64,000 nucleotides of DNA from the NCBI RefSeq assembly GCF_007678255.1, contig NZ_VEED01000004.1, positions 186,001-250,000 of the forward strand, given 5' to 3'. Positions 9,352 through 17,721 of this stretch are shown piece by piece (positions within the stretch are counted from its first letter, which is position 1; every line of letters begins with the position of its first letter). The DNA comes from Bacillus sp. X1(2014) (GTDB lineage: Bacteria; Bacillota; Bacilli; Bacillales_B; DSM-18226). A model generated the notes under the pieces. That model ran no database searches, was not told the origin of the DNA, and saw only the letters and a program-made list of their open reading frames with translations. The position numbers and the translations under genes are program-made.

Positions 9352-9380
9352 ATAATAACGCTATGAAACTAGAATGTAAA
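9352..9380 (-). promoter_or_regulatory. Sigma-A-type promoter of the thi operon
   Basis: Minus strand: TTTACA (-35, 9375-9380), exactly 17 bp, then TATTAT (-10, 9352-9357), about 30 bp upstream of the riboswitch. Confidence 0.7.
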
Positions 9381-9466
9381 GGAAATAGTTTCAAGCGATC
9401 AAGAGTTTACATAATATATTTTTTGTCCACTTTAAGAATAATAGGTTAACATAATATAGTTACTGT

Positions 9467-11074
9467 TTACTTATCATATGGAAACGTAACAATAAAAGTA
9501 CTCCCTTTCCCTTTTTGAGAATGAATTTCTAACTGTCCTGCTAGTTTTTCCAAGCTTCGTTGGACCAAAAATAACCCAATTCCTCGATTTTCACCCTTTG
9601 TCGAATACCCCTTTACACATAAGCTATTTCTAATGTCCTCATCGATACCTTGTCCTGTATCATGGACCTCCAACACAAGGATTCCATCATAATAATCAAA
9701 CCTTACCGTTACTTTTTTAAGAAGCTGGTCCGCTACAGCATCTAGTGCATTATCAATTAAATTCCCAAGAATCGTGACCACTTCATGTGTTGTTTCCTGC
9801 CTGTGCGGTTCTGGTATCAATCCTTCACCATCAATAATCAATTCACAGCCTTTTTCCCTTGCATAGCTAAGTTTTCCTAAAATAAAGCCTGCTAATACAG
9901 GATCTTTAAAACGACTGACGACAAATTCTACCTCAGACTGCTGGTGATTCACAATTTTGGTGATGTACGACGAAACCATTTGATAATCCTTCATATGGAC
10001 TAAACCTGAGATTACATGCAGTTTGTTCATGAATTCATGCGATTGGGTTCTAAGTGCCTCTGCATATAACTTGACTCCGGTCAATTGTTCAGCTAACTCC
10101 TTGATTTCGGTTTTTTCCCTAAAGGTGGCAATTGCTCCAACAATCTTTCCCTTCACGATTACTGGGACACGATTGGTTAGGATGGTAATATGATTGATTT
10201 CTTGCTCCTGATCTAACTGTGCTTCCCCAGTCTCTAGGACGGAAGAAAGTTTTGTATTTGGCATGTAATCGTCCACTCTTTTTCCTAAAAAAGGACCTTC
10301 AATACCAGCCATGTGAAGAAGTCTAACCCCTTCATTATTAACGAGGGTGGTTATCCCATCTTGATCAACCGCCAGCGTCCCTTCCTTGGTTGATTCCAGC
10401 ATCGCACTTCGTTCTTCCAACAGTTTGGCTATTTCACTAGGCTCCATTCCAAACAGAATCGTTTTAATTTTTCTTGCCAAAAACAGAGCTCCTAGAACTC
10501 CTACTAATATACCCACTCCGACTCCAATCATAATGATTCTTCTACTTTGTTCGATGGCCTGATTTACTTTTTCTAACGAGATACCTACGGCCACTGCACC
10601 TATTTGTTTGTTTTTCTCATCAAAAACCGGGACGAACGAGCGTAATGATGACCCTAAAGTTCCTTTGGCAGTCGAAATATGCTCTTTCCCTTTTAATACC
10701 GGACCTTCATCTCCACCAACAAAATGCAAGCCTAATAGATTCCGATTAGGATGTGATTTTCTTATTCCATCCATGTCCATGACGACGATGAATTCAACAT
10801 GGGTGGACCGTTTGAGACCATTCGCAAATGATTGGATGTCCTTCTCTTCTTTTTTATTCTGTAACCCATTAATCACAAGGGGCGATTGGGCAACAATCCT
10901 CGCAATATCTGTGGCTTTCTCAGCTTGCCCTTTCTTTGTTTCTTGTGAAATTCTGTTAGTGATTAATATCTCAGTAACGAACAATGCCATCACAACTACA
11001 ATGCAAACTAGCAGGGTAATCGTCGTTTGTAAACGGAGTTTTGGTTTTCCAATCCCAATTTTCCAGTCCAACAT
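9467..11074 (-). CDS. dctS: DctS-like sensor histidine kinase for C4-dicarboxylates
   Basis: Membrane sensor of the CitA/DcuS family. From the chosen ATG it has an N-terminal membrane segment, an extracytoplasmic PAS/sCache domain of about 140 residues, a second membrane segment (IIMIGVGVGILVGVLGALF), a cytoplasmic PAS domain, and a Spo0B-type dimerisation helix with phospho-accepting His in RTQSHEFMNKLHV. The HATPase domain has GNLIDNALDA, DTGQGID and GIGLFLV. The frame extends to a GTG at 11113 that overlaps the regulator stop. The ATG at 11074 follows GGGAGGGAGC and gives 535 residues, typical of DctS. It pairs with the adjacent regulator and presumably senses succinate/malate-type acids. 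Confidence 0.83.
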   Translation of the reverse strand: MLDWKIGIGKPKLRLQTTITLLVCIVVVMALFVTEILITNRISQETKKGQAEKATDIARIVAQSPLVINGLQNKKEEKDIQSFANGLKRSTHVEFIVVMDMDGIRKSHPNRNLLGLHFVGGDEGPVLKGKEHISTAKGTLGSSLRSFVPVFDEKNKQIGAVAVGISLEKVNQAIEQSRRIIMIGVGVGILVGVLGALFLARKIKTILFGMEPSEIAKLLEERSAMLESTKEGTLAVDQDGITTLVNNEGVRLLHMAGIEGPFLGKRVDDYMPNTKLSSVLETGEAQLDQEQEINHITILTNRVPVIVKGKIVGAIATFREKTEIKELAEQLTGVKLYAEALRTQSHEFMNKLHVISGLVHMKDYQMVSSYITKIVNHQQSEVEFVVSRFKDPVLAGFILGKLSYAREKGCELIIDGEGLIPEPHRQETTHEVVTILGNLIDNALDAVADQLLKKVTVRFDYYDGILVLEVHDTGQGIDEDIRNSLCVKGYSTKGENRGIGLFLVQRSLEKLAGQLEIHSQKGKGSTFIVTFPYDK

Positions 11075-11109
11075 GCTCCCTCCCAATTCACAAACATCGT
11101 ATTTTTTAT

Positions 11110-11787
11110 TCACACTCCATATCGGTTGACTGGTCTTCCCACACCCCCGTAATGGATATGTATTTTTACTTTCCCTTCTTTTTCTAAGTAATCAAGATAT
11201 CTTCGTGCTGTTACACGGGCCATTCCAATGCCTTCTGCTACCTCCTCAGCAGAAACGGGTTCTTTCTCGTGCGAAAGAAAGTCGGTAATTTTCGTTAAAG
11301 TGTTCATATTTAATCCTTTTGGCAGGTTGTCTCTTTCATATTCTTCTGTTTGATCAATGAATAAGATTTGATCAAGTTCCTCTTGTAAAAGAGCTTTCTT
11401 TTCCCCTAATTTCATACGATAAGTTTTATAGTTATCTAGTGATTTTTTTATGCGCTCAAAGGTAAATGGTTTCATGATATAATCAAACGCACCTTGTTGA
11501 AGAACCCCATGGATCGTTTCAATATCGCTGGCCGCTGTAATCGCAATTACATCAACAGAATAGGGCTCTGAACGAAGTTCTCGCAGCATCTCCAATCCAC
11601 CCATATATGGCATATAAATGTCGATAATAGCAAGGTTGGGCCGGAGCTCTTTGATTAATCTAAGACCCTCAATGCCATTGGCAGCGACTCCGATAATCGA
11701 AAACCCAACCACCCTTTCAATAAATTGACGGTGAACTTCCCGAACCATCGGGTCATCTTCTATCAATATTACTTTTAACGGAAACAT
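11110..11787 (-). CDS. dctR: DctR-like response regulator
   Basis: This 225-residue CitB/DcuR-type regulator has a receiver domain (acidic pair EDD at 10-12, phospho-acceptor Asp56 in IIDIYMP, lysine in DYIMKPF). After a linker comes a C-terminal helix-turn-helix (EEVAEGIGMARVTARRYLDYLE). It would activate the divergent dctP gene when phosphorylated by DctS. A GGGGGAG-type ribosome site precedes the ATG. The kinase gene follows with overlapping or near-overlapping translation. Confidence 0.83.
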   Translation of the reverse strand: MFPLKVILIEDDPMVREVHRQFIERVVGFSIIGVAANGIEGLRLIKELRPNLAIIDIYMPYMGGLEMLRELRSEPYSVDVIAITAASDIETIHGVLQQGAFDYIMKPFTFERIKKSLDNYKTYRMKLGEKKALLQEELDQILFIDQTEEYERDNLPKGLNMNTLTKITDFLSHEKEPVSAEEVAEGIGMARVTARRYLDYLEKEGKVKIHIHYGGVGRPVNRYGV

Positions 11788-11910
11788 CCCCTGCTCCCCC
11801 TTAGTGAACTCTCATTTATATTATTATCATGGCCTATTTTATCAAAATAGTAAATTAATAGATGAATATTTTTTCGTTGTTTTATTGTGGAATTTCTATA
11901 ACAAAAGGAA

Positions 11911-11945
11911 CAATAAGACCAATATGACCAAAATCTTACTATAAT
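11911..11945 (+). promoter_or_regulatory. dctP promoter with direct-repeat activator site
   Basis: A perfect -10 (TATAAT, 11940-11945) lacks a good -35. Where the -35 should be there are two direct repeats of GACCAA separated by 3 bp (11917-11931). This is the usual look of an activator-dependent promoter, here probably for DctR. A similar 9-bp-period repeat lies upstream of tctC. Confidence 0.5.
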
Positions 11946-11977
11946 CTGAATTTTCATTTATTCTGTCAATGGATAGG

Positions 11978-11992
11978 TTGAAAGCGTTAACA
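11978..11992 (+). promoter_or_regulatory. CcpA cre site upstream of dctP
   Basis: TTGAAAGCGTTAACA matches the Bacillus cre consensus (WTGNAANCGNWNNCW) at every defined position. It lies between the -10 box and the dctP ribosome site, which suggests carbon-catabolite repression of transport. Confidence 0.75.
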
Positions 11993-12021
11993 ACTAATTA
12001 AACAAAGGGGTGTTCGGGAAA

Positions 12022-13287
12022 ATGAAAATTAATTTTAAAAATTTGACCGTCCAAGTATTATTGGGGATCGTACTTGGCATTGTGATCGGATTTCTGTTTC
12101 CGAAATTCGGTACAGAATTAAAGGTTTTGGCAGATATCTTTATCAAATTAATTAAGATGGTTATAGCTCCAATAGTATTTTTTACGATTGTCATTGGTAT
12201 AGGAAACATGGGGGATTTAAAAAAGGTTGGACGTATTGGCGGGAAGGCGCTCCTTTATTTTGAAATTGTTACCACTTTTGCCTTGGCAATTGGATTACTA
12301 CTCGTTAATATCATCAAACCTGGATCTGGGTTTAATACAGAGTCTGTCAAAGGCGGAGACATTTCACAATTTACAACGCAGGCAAAAGAAACTAGTCATG
12401 GATTTGTGGAATTTGTTTTAGGGATTATTCCCGATAATTTTGTTGGTGCCATGGCGAAAGGAGAGCTGCTCCCAATCTTATTCTTTGCGGTCCTGTTCGG
12501 AATTGCCCTTGCTTCTTTAGGACAAAAAGGGAAGCCAGTCGTTGCTTTGTTTGAACAATTTACGGAGATATTTTTTAAGATTGTTAATATGGTCATGAAG
12601 TTTTCACCCATAGCAGCATCTGGTGCGATGGCGTATACGATTGGAAATTTTGGTCTGGGCTCGTTAGTCTCGCTTGGAAAATTGATGGGAAGCGTGTATG
12701 CAACGATGTTTCTTTTCATCGTGTTTATCCTCGGGGCTATCGCAAAGCTTTATGGATTTAATATTTTGAAATTCATCGCTTATATTAAAGAAGAAATTCT
12801 CTTGGTTTTAGGGACATCCTCCTCTGAGTCTGCTCTGCCAAGAATGATGGAAAGACTTGAAAAATACGGTTGTTCCAAGTCGGTGGTCGGACTTGTTGTC
12901 CCAACTGGGTATTCTTTTAATTTAGATGGTACGGCAATATACCTATCGATGGCGGCGCTCTTTATCGCTCAGGCATATAATGTAGATATTACAATATGGC
13001 ATCAAATCACCTTGTTAGGAATCTTAATGTTGACGTCAAAAGGTGCAGCTGGTGTAACCGGTTCAGGATTTATTACTCTTGCTGCGACACTATCTGCTTT
13101 CCCCGTCATCCCCGTCGAAGGGATTGCCTTATTACTAGGTGTCGATCGGTTCATGTCTGAGGCACGTGCGATTACTAACTTAATCGGAAATGGTGTGGCA
13201 ACAGTGGTTGTTTCCAAGATGGAGAATGAGTTCCATCCTTCTGGTGAGATCCAAACGGCAAAAGAAGATAAATCAATAAGTGCATAA
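12022..13287 (+). CDS. dctP: DctP, proton/sodium:C4-dicarboxylate symporter (DAACS family)
   Basis: This protein of about 421 residues belongs to the dicarboxylate/amino acid:cation symporter family. It has about eight membrane segments plus the two re-entrant hairpins. Family motifs are visible: the serine-rich [13 protein letters not shown] (hairpin 1), the [10 protein letters not shown] segment and [10 protein letters not shown] (hairpin 2), then a late [16 protein letters not shown]. GltP-type glutamate carriers look similar. The divergent DctSR pair and the cre site favour C4-dicarboxylates. A GTG at 12010 would also open the frame, but it lies on the ribosome site, so the ATG at 12022 is preferred. 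Confidence 0.85.
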   Translation: MKINFKNLTVQVLLGIVLGIVIGFLFPKFGTELKVLADIFIKLIKMVIAPIVFFTIVIGIGNMGDLKKVGRIGGKALLYFEIVTTFALAIGLLLVNIIKPGSGFNTESVKGGDISQFTTQAKETSHGFVEFVLGIIPDNFVGAMAKGELLPILFFAVLFGIALASLGQKGKPVVALFEQFTEIFFKIVNMVMKFSPIAASGAMAYTIGNFGLGSLVSLGKLMGSVYATMFLFIVFILGAIAKLYGFNILKFIAYIKEEILLVLGTSSSESALPRMMERLEKYGCSKSVVGLVVPTGYSFNLDGTAIYLSMAALFIAQAYNVDITIWHQITLLGILMLTSKGAAGVTGSGFITLAATLSAFPVIPVEGIALLLGVDRFMSEARAITNLIGNGVATVVVSKMENEFHPSGEIQTAKEDKSISA

Positions 13288-13298
13288 TCGGGTATAAC

Positions 13299-13333
13299 AA
13301 AATGGCTTGGGGGATTTCCTCCAAGCCATTTTT
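13299..13333 (+). terminator. Terminator after dctP
   Basis: Ten-base stem AATGGCTTGG / CCAAGCCATT followed by TTT. Confidence 0.85.
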
Positions 13334-13378
13334 AAATTAACCTGATATTGGGTGCATACCGAATACTCTGTGACTATC

Positions 13379-13618
13379 TTAACTTTTTGCCAGTTCCATT
13401 AACTCTTTCAGTTCATTGGTAAATCCTTTGACGGCGCGATTTTCAACAACCGTCACTGGAACACCAAGAAAACCGTATTTTTCAACTTCCTTTTGGTATT
13501 CTGGATTGACGGATAAATCTCGTGTTTCAAATGGAATTCCTTCCTCACTTAGGACTTTTTTGACCATCGTGCATTCGATGCAGTCTTTGGTTGTATAGAC
13601 GATAACCTGCTTGTTCAA
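13379..13618 (-). CDS. Glutaredoxin-like (NrdH-type) thiol protein
   Basis: This 79-residue thioredoxin-fold protein has the redox motif CIEC at residues 13-16, the cis-proline loop GVPVTVV and the C-terminal GFTNELKELM, as in NrdH/glutaredoxin-like proteins. It probably acts as a cytoplasmic thiol reductant; the partner is unknown because no ribonucleotide reductase genes are nearby. The start is a TTG preceded by AAAAGGAGAA. The CIEC active site differs from the CVQC/CPYC forms but keeps both cysteines. Confidence 0.82.
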   Translation of the reverse strand: MNKQVIVYTTKDCIECTMVKKVLSEEGIPFETRDLSVNPEYQKEVEKYGFLGVPVTVVENRAVKGFTNELKELMELAKS

Positions 13619-13639
13619 TTTTTTTGTTCTCCTTTTGTT

Positions 13640-13729
13640 TTATTTTTCGGTAAACTCTTTTCTAAAAAAATGCTCGACCTCAGATATTAATGACACCAGA
13701 TAAATTTTTTCTTGCCTTCTCATAATCAT
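13640..13729 (-). CDS. Possible 29-residue small ORF upstream of the glutaredoxin
   Basis: A short frame (MIMRRQEKIYLVSLISEVEH..., ending FTEK) has a GGAG site in front of its second ATG and ends 21 bp before the glutaredoxin start. It could be a leader or a coupled small protein, or chance. There is no recognised family. Confidence 0.2.
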   Translation of the reverse strand: MIMRRQEKIYLVSLISEVEHFFRKEFTEK

Positions 13730-14090
13730 ACTCCATTTTAAGTACAACTGATAATATTGCGTTCAACCTTATTTTAATTATATTTTCAATTTTCCGACAA
13801 TACAACTCGATAATTGTCTGTTTATGCGCTTTCCCGAGGAATATTTTAAGTTTATTTCCTTAACCACGGGTCACCAATGCCTAATTTATTAAGGTTTTTA
13901 GACTTTTAAATAATGAAGGTTTTGGGAAATTTAAATTTCCCTTTTTCGACTTTTTATCCTTTTCCCACAGGAAATATTCAAAATCTCCCTTTTATTTCCT
14001 CACAATAAATTGCAGTCCTATGCTTTTTATTCACTCAACCATCCGTCCAAATGAATACTCTGGAGTAAACAAATTAATGGAGGTGAAGTT
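13730..14090. other. Intergenic stretch without a recognised gene
   Basis: About 360 bp of strongly AT-rich, T-rich DNA between divergent genes. It must hold the promoters for the glutaredoxin and the spermidine-synthase-like gene, but I see no convincing -35/-10 pair and no coding frame. Confidence 0.5.
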
Positions 14091-14861
14091 TTGAATAAAT
14101 TTAATAGAAATGAAGATTTTTTTGAAAAATTTATTTCCCTTAACGGTTCAACATTAGTTTATAAGACTTTTAGTTCTTATCAAAATATTTATGTTACCGA
14201 GAGGAGTAAATACGAAGGGATACAAGGAAAATTTAGAATGCTTCAATTCTCTTTCGAAGGTATCCAGGGTGTAATAAATTTGGAACAGCCGCAAGCCCTG
14301 GCCGCATCATATAGTCGAATCACAGTGGATCTAATTAATCACTATGCATCTGATTTTAACAAAGGATTTATTATTGGTCACGGAATTGGAACCGTCAGCT
14401 CATATTATTCCCATAAACATATGGTAACTGCAGAGATTGACCCGATAGTTGTGGAAGTATCAAAGACGTTTTTTGGACATACAGGAAAGAACGTGTTTGT
14501 CGGTGATGGACAAGCGCTCTTAAATAATCAGGATCCTCTTTCTCAGGATTTGATTTTTTTGGATGCGTACAGCAACAGTGAACTCCCATCTCACTTAACA
14601 ACAAAAGAGTTTTTTACTCTTACCAATGAAAAATTGTCAGACCCAGGAATTCTAATCATAAATTATATTGGGATGATAAAAAATGATAAATTCTTGCATA
14701 CGTTACACGCGAGGATTTCAGAAATCTTTCCTTATCTAAAGGTGTTTGTTACAAATTCTAAGAAAAAAACGAAACAAAATCTATTTTTAGTGGCAAGCCG
14801 TCAATTTCTGGATGACTATTCACCTCAAGAAGCAACCCCTATCCAGATTATCGGTATATAA
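14091..14861 (+). CDS. Spermidine synthase-like (PABS domain) protein
   Basis: This 256-residue protein has a Rossmann methyltransferase-like fold of the polyamine synthase family. It shows the nucleotide loop GHGIGTVSSYYS (residues about 99-110), the acidic AEIDP, GDGQALL and LIFLDAYSNSELPSHL. The start is a TTG with an excellent GGAGGTGA site. No speD or other polyamine gene is near, and many genomes carry such stand-alone PABS proteins of unknown substrate, so aminopropyl transfer is not certain. It stands alone between divergent and unrelated genes. Confidence 0.75.
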   Translation: MNKFNRNEDFFEKFISLNGSTLVYKTFSSYQNIYVTERSKYEGIQGKFRMLQFSFEGIQGVINLEQPQALAASYSRITVDLINHYASDFNKGFIIGHGIGTVSSYYSHKHMVTAEIDPIVVEVSKTFFGHTGKNVFVGDGQALLNNQDPLSQDLIFLDAYSNSELPSHLTTKEFFTLTNEKLSDPGILIINYIGMIKNDKFLHTLHARISEIFPYLKVFVTNSKKKTKQNLFLVASRQFLDDYSPQEATPIQIIGI

Positions 14862-14996
14862 TTGTATATCCATTGATTAAGGATCTTCTTAGCAATGACT
14901 AGGAGGGTCTTTAATTTACATATATGAGGAGCCCTTTTTTTATATTCTAGACATACGTTTATGCTTGTCCGTTATCCTAACATAATATATTTATTG

Positions 14997-15010
14997 TAAG
15001 AGGCCTCTTA
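14997..15010. promoter_or_regulatory. Perfect 14-bp palindrome upstream of the 51-residue ORF
   Basis: TAAGAGGCCTCTTA lies 33 bp before the ATG of the small hydrophobic protein. It could be a repressor operator. Confidence 0.35.
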
Positions 15011-15043
15011 TAGACACTTTGTATTAAAAAGGGGGGAAAATAA

Positions 15044-15199
15044 ATGACTATGGAACCGGGTTTGTTAGAATGCTTAGGTGCTGTTCTTATCATTATTCTA
15101 GGTGCTGTTGCCCTGCTTCTTGCTAATTTACTTGGAGTACCTGATGCTACTAAAGAAGCAGTTGCAGATGCAATTTGTGAAGCTGCCGAAAATTGCTAA
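15044..15199 (+). CDS. Small hydrophobic 51-residue protein with three cysteines
   Basis: This short frame starts at an ATG behind a strong AAGGGGGGAAAA ribosome site and is followed 15 bp later by a clear terminator, so it looks like a single-gene transcript. The product has an acidic N-terminus, one membrane-length hydrophobic segment (residues 11-34: LGAVLIIILGAVALLLANLL), then an acidic amphipathic tail with cysteines at 10, 46 and 51. No known family was recognised. It could be a small membrane protein, a peptide toxin or a bacteriocin-like peptide; no immunity or transporter gene is adjacent. Confidence 0.65.
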   Translation: MTMEPGLLECLGAVLIIILGAVALLLANLLGVPDATKEAVADAICEAAENC

Positions 15200-15214
15200 T
15201 CCTTTTCTTGTAAT

Positions 15215-15258
15215 AAAAAACTCTAGAAGATTATTCCCAATAATCTTTTAGGGTTTTT
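15215..15258 (+). terminator. Terminator after the 51-residue gene
   Basis: Stem AAGATTATT / AATAATCTT with a 3-base loop, extended by CTCTAG/TTAGGG pairing, then TTTTTT. Confidence 0.8.
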
Positions 15259-15409
15259 TCTTTCATACGAATGATTGTTTTCTAAAAACAAAATAAGGGT
15301 TATTTCCCTTCTATGATGATATTGACACACTCTTTTTCTGTTAATAAACATAGGATATTAGGAAATGTCAGAATTTATTATTATTTAAAAATAAAAAGGT
15401 GGTTTAATT

Positions 15410-16519
15410 ATGAATGAACACACTAAGGAAAATAGTGTACAGAATACGGGAATCAAAGTAGACAAGGACACTTTACAGAATATTGCCAGTAATTTACTTA
15501 ATAGTCAAAGTTCGCTTGACATGGGGTCATTAATGAAACTGGCAACCATTTTTCTAAAAAAAGATTCGCTCATGAATTCCGTTACGGAATTGAGTAAAAA
15601 AAAGCAAAATCGTTCTCGACATGAGTCAAAAACTACTGCAAATCAGGAGAAACTCGCTAATGATATTAGTGTACAGAATACTGGGAACAACGTAGACAAG
15701 TCCTCGCTTGATATGAATTCTATGATGCAGCTGGCAACCACTCTTCTAAAAAACGATTCGCTCATGAATTCCGTCACGGAAATGAGTAAAAATAAGCAAA
15801 ACCCTTCGCTTTCTGAGTCAAAAAGTACCAAAAAACTGGACAAAGTCGCTAATGATATTAGCGTACAGAATACTGGGAACAATGTAGACAAGGGTTCGCT
15901 TGATTTTAATTCTATGATGCAGTTGGCAACTACTCTTCTAAAAAATGATTCGCTCATGAGTTCTGTCACGGAAATGAGTAAAAATAAGCAAAACCCTTCA
16001 CTTCCTGAGTCAATAGGTACTAAAAAACTTAAGAAAGTCAAGGATAATAATAGCGTAAATAATTCGGGTAAAAAAGTAGACACGGATTCACTTGATTTAA
16101 ATTCTCTGATGCACCTGGCAACCACTCTAACGAAAAATGAGTCGTTAATGAAATCTGTTACAGAACCTAGTAATAAAAATCTAAATGGTACACTCCCAGT
16201 ATCTAAGGTTTCTGAACAGCAAGAAAATGTAGAACTGACGTCTTTGTTTCAAAAGCTAGAAAAGATCACTAAGGATATTTCAGGATTAAGACATGAAAAT
16301 TCGGAGCTGGCATCTTTGTCTCAAAAACTAGAGAATATCAATAAGGATATTTCAGGTTTAAGACATGAAACTGAAGATCTATCTTCTATGTCTCACAAAC
16401 TAGAGAATTTCGCTAATGAGCTCTCAGAATTAAAACAAGAACTAAAAGGCATAAAACAACAAAATAGTAATCTTTTTAATTTATTACTCCAAAATATAAT
16501 AAAGACCCCCAAAAAATAA
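15410..16519 (+). CDS. Repeat-rich coiled-coil protein of unknown function
   Basis: This 369-residue hydrophilic protein has no signal peptide or membrane segment. From residue 34 there are 3.7 tandem copies of an exactly 64-residue unit (starts 34, 98, 162, 226), each with the core LATTLLKNDSLMNSVTEMSK and a linker SVQNTGNNVDK. From about 275 there are three copies of a 24-residue heptad-like unit (LxSLxQKLExIxKDISGLRHE), predicting a coiled coil. The repeats are also clear in the DNA at 192-bp spacing. A good AGGTGG site precedes the ATG and a terminator follows. It lies directly next to, and convergent with, the gas-vesicle operon. I do not recognise the family. Confidence 0.75.
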   Translation: MNEHTKENSVQNTGIKVDKDTLQNIASNLLNSQSSLDMGSLMKLATIFLKKDSLMNSVTELSKKKQNRSRHESKTTANQEKLANDISVQNTGNNVDKSSLDMNSMMQLATTLLKNDSLMNSVTEMSKNKQNPSLSESKSTKKLDKVANDISVQNTGNNVDKGSLDFNSMMQLATTLLKNDSLMSSVTEMSKNKQNPSLPESIGTKKLKKVKDNNSVNNSGKKVDTDSLDLNSLMHLATTLTKNESLMKSVTEPSNKNLNGTLPVSKVSEQQENVELTSLFQKLEKITKDISGLRHENSELASLSQKLENINKDISGLRHETEDLSSMSHKLENFANELSELKQELKGIKQQNSNLFNLLLQNIIKTPKK

Positions 16520-16576
16520 TCATATTGTAATTTAATACATTTCCAATTTTTTGCTTATCTCGATACTAACAATAAG

Positions 16577-16602
16577 AACCTTGAGAATATCAGGGTTTTT
16601 TT
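16577..16602 (+). terminator. Terminator after the repeat protein
   Basis: Stem AACCTTGA / TCAGGGTT (one G-T pair), then seven T. Confidence 0.75.
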
Positions 16603-16686
16603 AATTGAGCGTATAGAGTCACCTACTTTATTAAGTTTTAGCTAAATCCAATACACATACAGTACTTTCTTTTTGATTACACACAA

Positions 16687-16714
16687 TAAAAAAGAAAGTG
16701 TCCGTTACACTTTC
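16687..16714 (-). terminator. Terminator of the gas-vesicle operon
   Basis: Minus-strand stem GAAAGTGT / ACACTTTC with a 5-base loop, followed by six T. Confidence 0.85.
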
Positions 16715-16769
16715 CCCAAATGAAAAAACATTAAATTTTTATTCCAAATGTTTATCAGGATGCTTGTTC

Positions 16770-17219
16770 TTATTTTCCAGGTCCTTTTTTTCCATTTTTT
16801 GGACCAGTTTTTTTCACCTTTGTTATTTCTAATAGCTCATCAAGCTGTAGCGCTGGTTTTTCTTCAACGGGCTCGTGTAAAATATTTTCATCAATCGGCT
16901 TAGGTATTGTTCTTTCTTCAAGCGTAAGCGTCTTTGCCTCAACAAGCTGTTCAATGCGATTAATTCTTTCGAGTAATTGAGCATTTTCTTTTTCTGCTAT
17001 TCTACCTTTAGAAGAATAGTATGGATCCTGTTCCCACCAGTCCATCCCTATTTCCCTGGCCTTGTCGACCGATGCGATCAGCAACCTGATTTTAATGGTT
17101 AACAAGTCGACATCCGCTAACGATATTTTAATATCACCTGCAATGACCACTCCTTTATCAAGGATTTTTTCTAATACTTCAAGCAAGTTTGATGATTGTG
17201 TCGGGTGATTTATGGGCAT
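16770..17219 (-). CDS. gvpJ: GvpJ, minor gas-vesicle structural protein with a long tail
   Basis: Residues about 10-75 are the GvpA/J/M fold (LEVLEKILDKGVVIAGDIKI, then a second amphipathic helix and GMDWWEQDPYYSSKG). This matches Bacillus GvpJ, a minor shell/nucleation protein. Bacillus GvpJ is usually about 100 residues. Here it is 149, with a coiled-coil segment and a Lys/Gly/Pro-rich basic C-terminus (TKVKKTGPKNGKKGPGK). This is the last gene of the operon, 27 bp after gvpK. Confidence 0.85.
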   Translation of the reverse strand: MPINHPTQSSNLLEVLEKILDKGVVIAGDIKISLADVDLLTIKIRLLIASVDKAREIGMDWWEQDPYYSSKGRIAEKENAQLLERINRIEQLVEAKTLTLEERTIPKPIDENILHEPVEEKPALQLDELLEITKVKKTGPKNGKKGPGK

Positions 17220-17246
17220 AATCTCTCTCCTATCTTACCTGCCGGT

Positions 17247-17510
17247 TTAGAGAAGTTTCCCCAGTGGGCCCAGTTCAATATTAAGGTCCTCTGCTTCTAA
17301 ACCAAAAATGATTTTTAACTCTTCCATTTTTTCTTCCAACCTCATTAACGTTAAACCTAATTCCTCTAATTGCTCATCGGTAAGAGAATCGCTTTCCACT
17401 CTTCGCATCGCCTGTCGTTCCATGAGTTGGCGCAGCAATTCGATAATGGTTAAAACTAACTTCGCTAATCCTTGCTCTACCTTACTCGAGTCTAGTGGCA
17501 AGCGTTCCAT
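17247..17510 (-). CDS. gvpK: GvpK, gas-vesicle assembly protein
   Basis: This 87-residue all-helical protein has the GvpK pattern KVEQGLAKLVLTIIELLRQLMERQAMRR and ESDSLTDEQLEELG. Its function in vesicle formation is structural or assembly-related and not defined biochemically. The frame begins inside the 3' end of gvpS (28-bp overlap), which indicates translational coupling, as in the B. megaterium-type cluster order L-S-K-J. Confidence 0.88.
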   Translation of the reverse strand: MERLPLDSSKVEQGLAKLVLTIIELLRQLMERQAMRRVESDSLTDEQLEELGLTLMRLEEKMEELKIIFGLEAEDLNIELGPLGKLL

Positions 17511-17721
17511 TTAAAATCGCCTCCCCAACATTTTTACGTTCATTGGTACCAAATGCACTTTCAATCGAAGAAATCAATAGTTTAAGATCGACTATAATTA
17601 AATCAATATTGGCAACAGAGATTAATATTTCTCCCGTCACGACTACGCCCGTATCAATGATACCATCCAATAAATCCAATAATGTCATTTCTTTATTTTC
17701 AAAGAGATGATGCTTTTCCAT
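17482..17721 (-). CDS. gvpS: GvpS, GvpA-family minor gas-vesicle protein
   Basis: This 79-residue member of the GvpA/J/S family shows the helix-strand-strand-helix core TLLDLLDGIIDTGVVVTGEILISVANIDLI and LKLLISSIES. GvpS is found in Bacillus-type clusters between gvpL and gvpK, as here. Its start shares a base with the gvpL stop, and its end overlaps gvpK by 28 bp. Confidence 0.85.
   Translation of the reverse strand: MEKHHLFENKEMTLLDLLDGIIDTGVVVTGEILISVANIDLIIVDLKLLISSIESAFGTNERKNVGEAILNGTLATRLE

Noticed and set aside
14880..14913. Hairpin after the spermidine-synthase-like gene
   Set aside because: Pairing (GGATCTTCTTAG / CTAGGAGGGTCT) needs several G-T pairs and mismatches; too weak to call as a terminator.
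15643..16125. Minus-strand 160-residue frame
   Set aside because: It is the antisense shadow of the 64-residue repeats; its own repeats only mirror those of the real gene.
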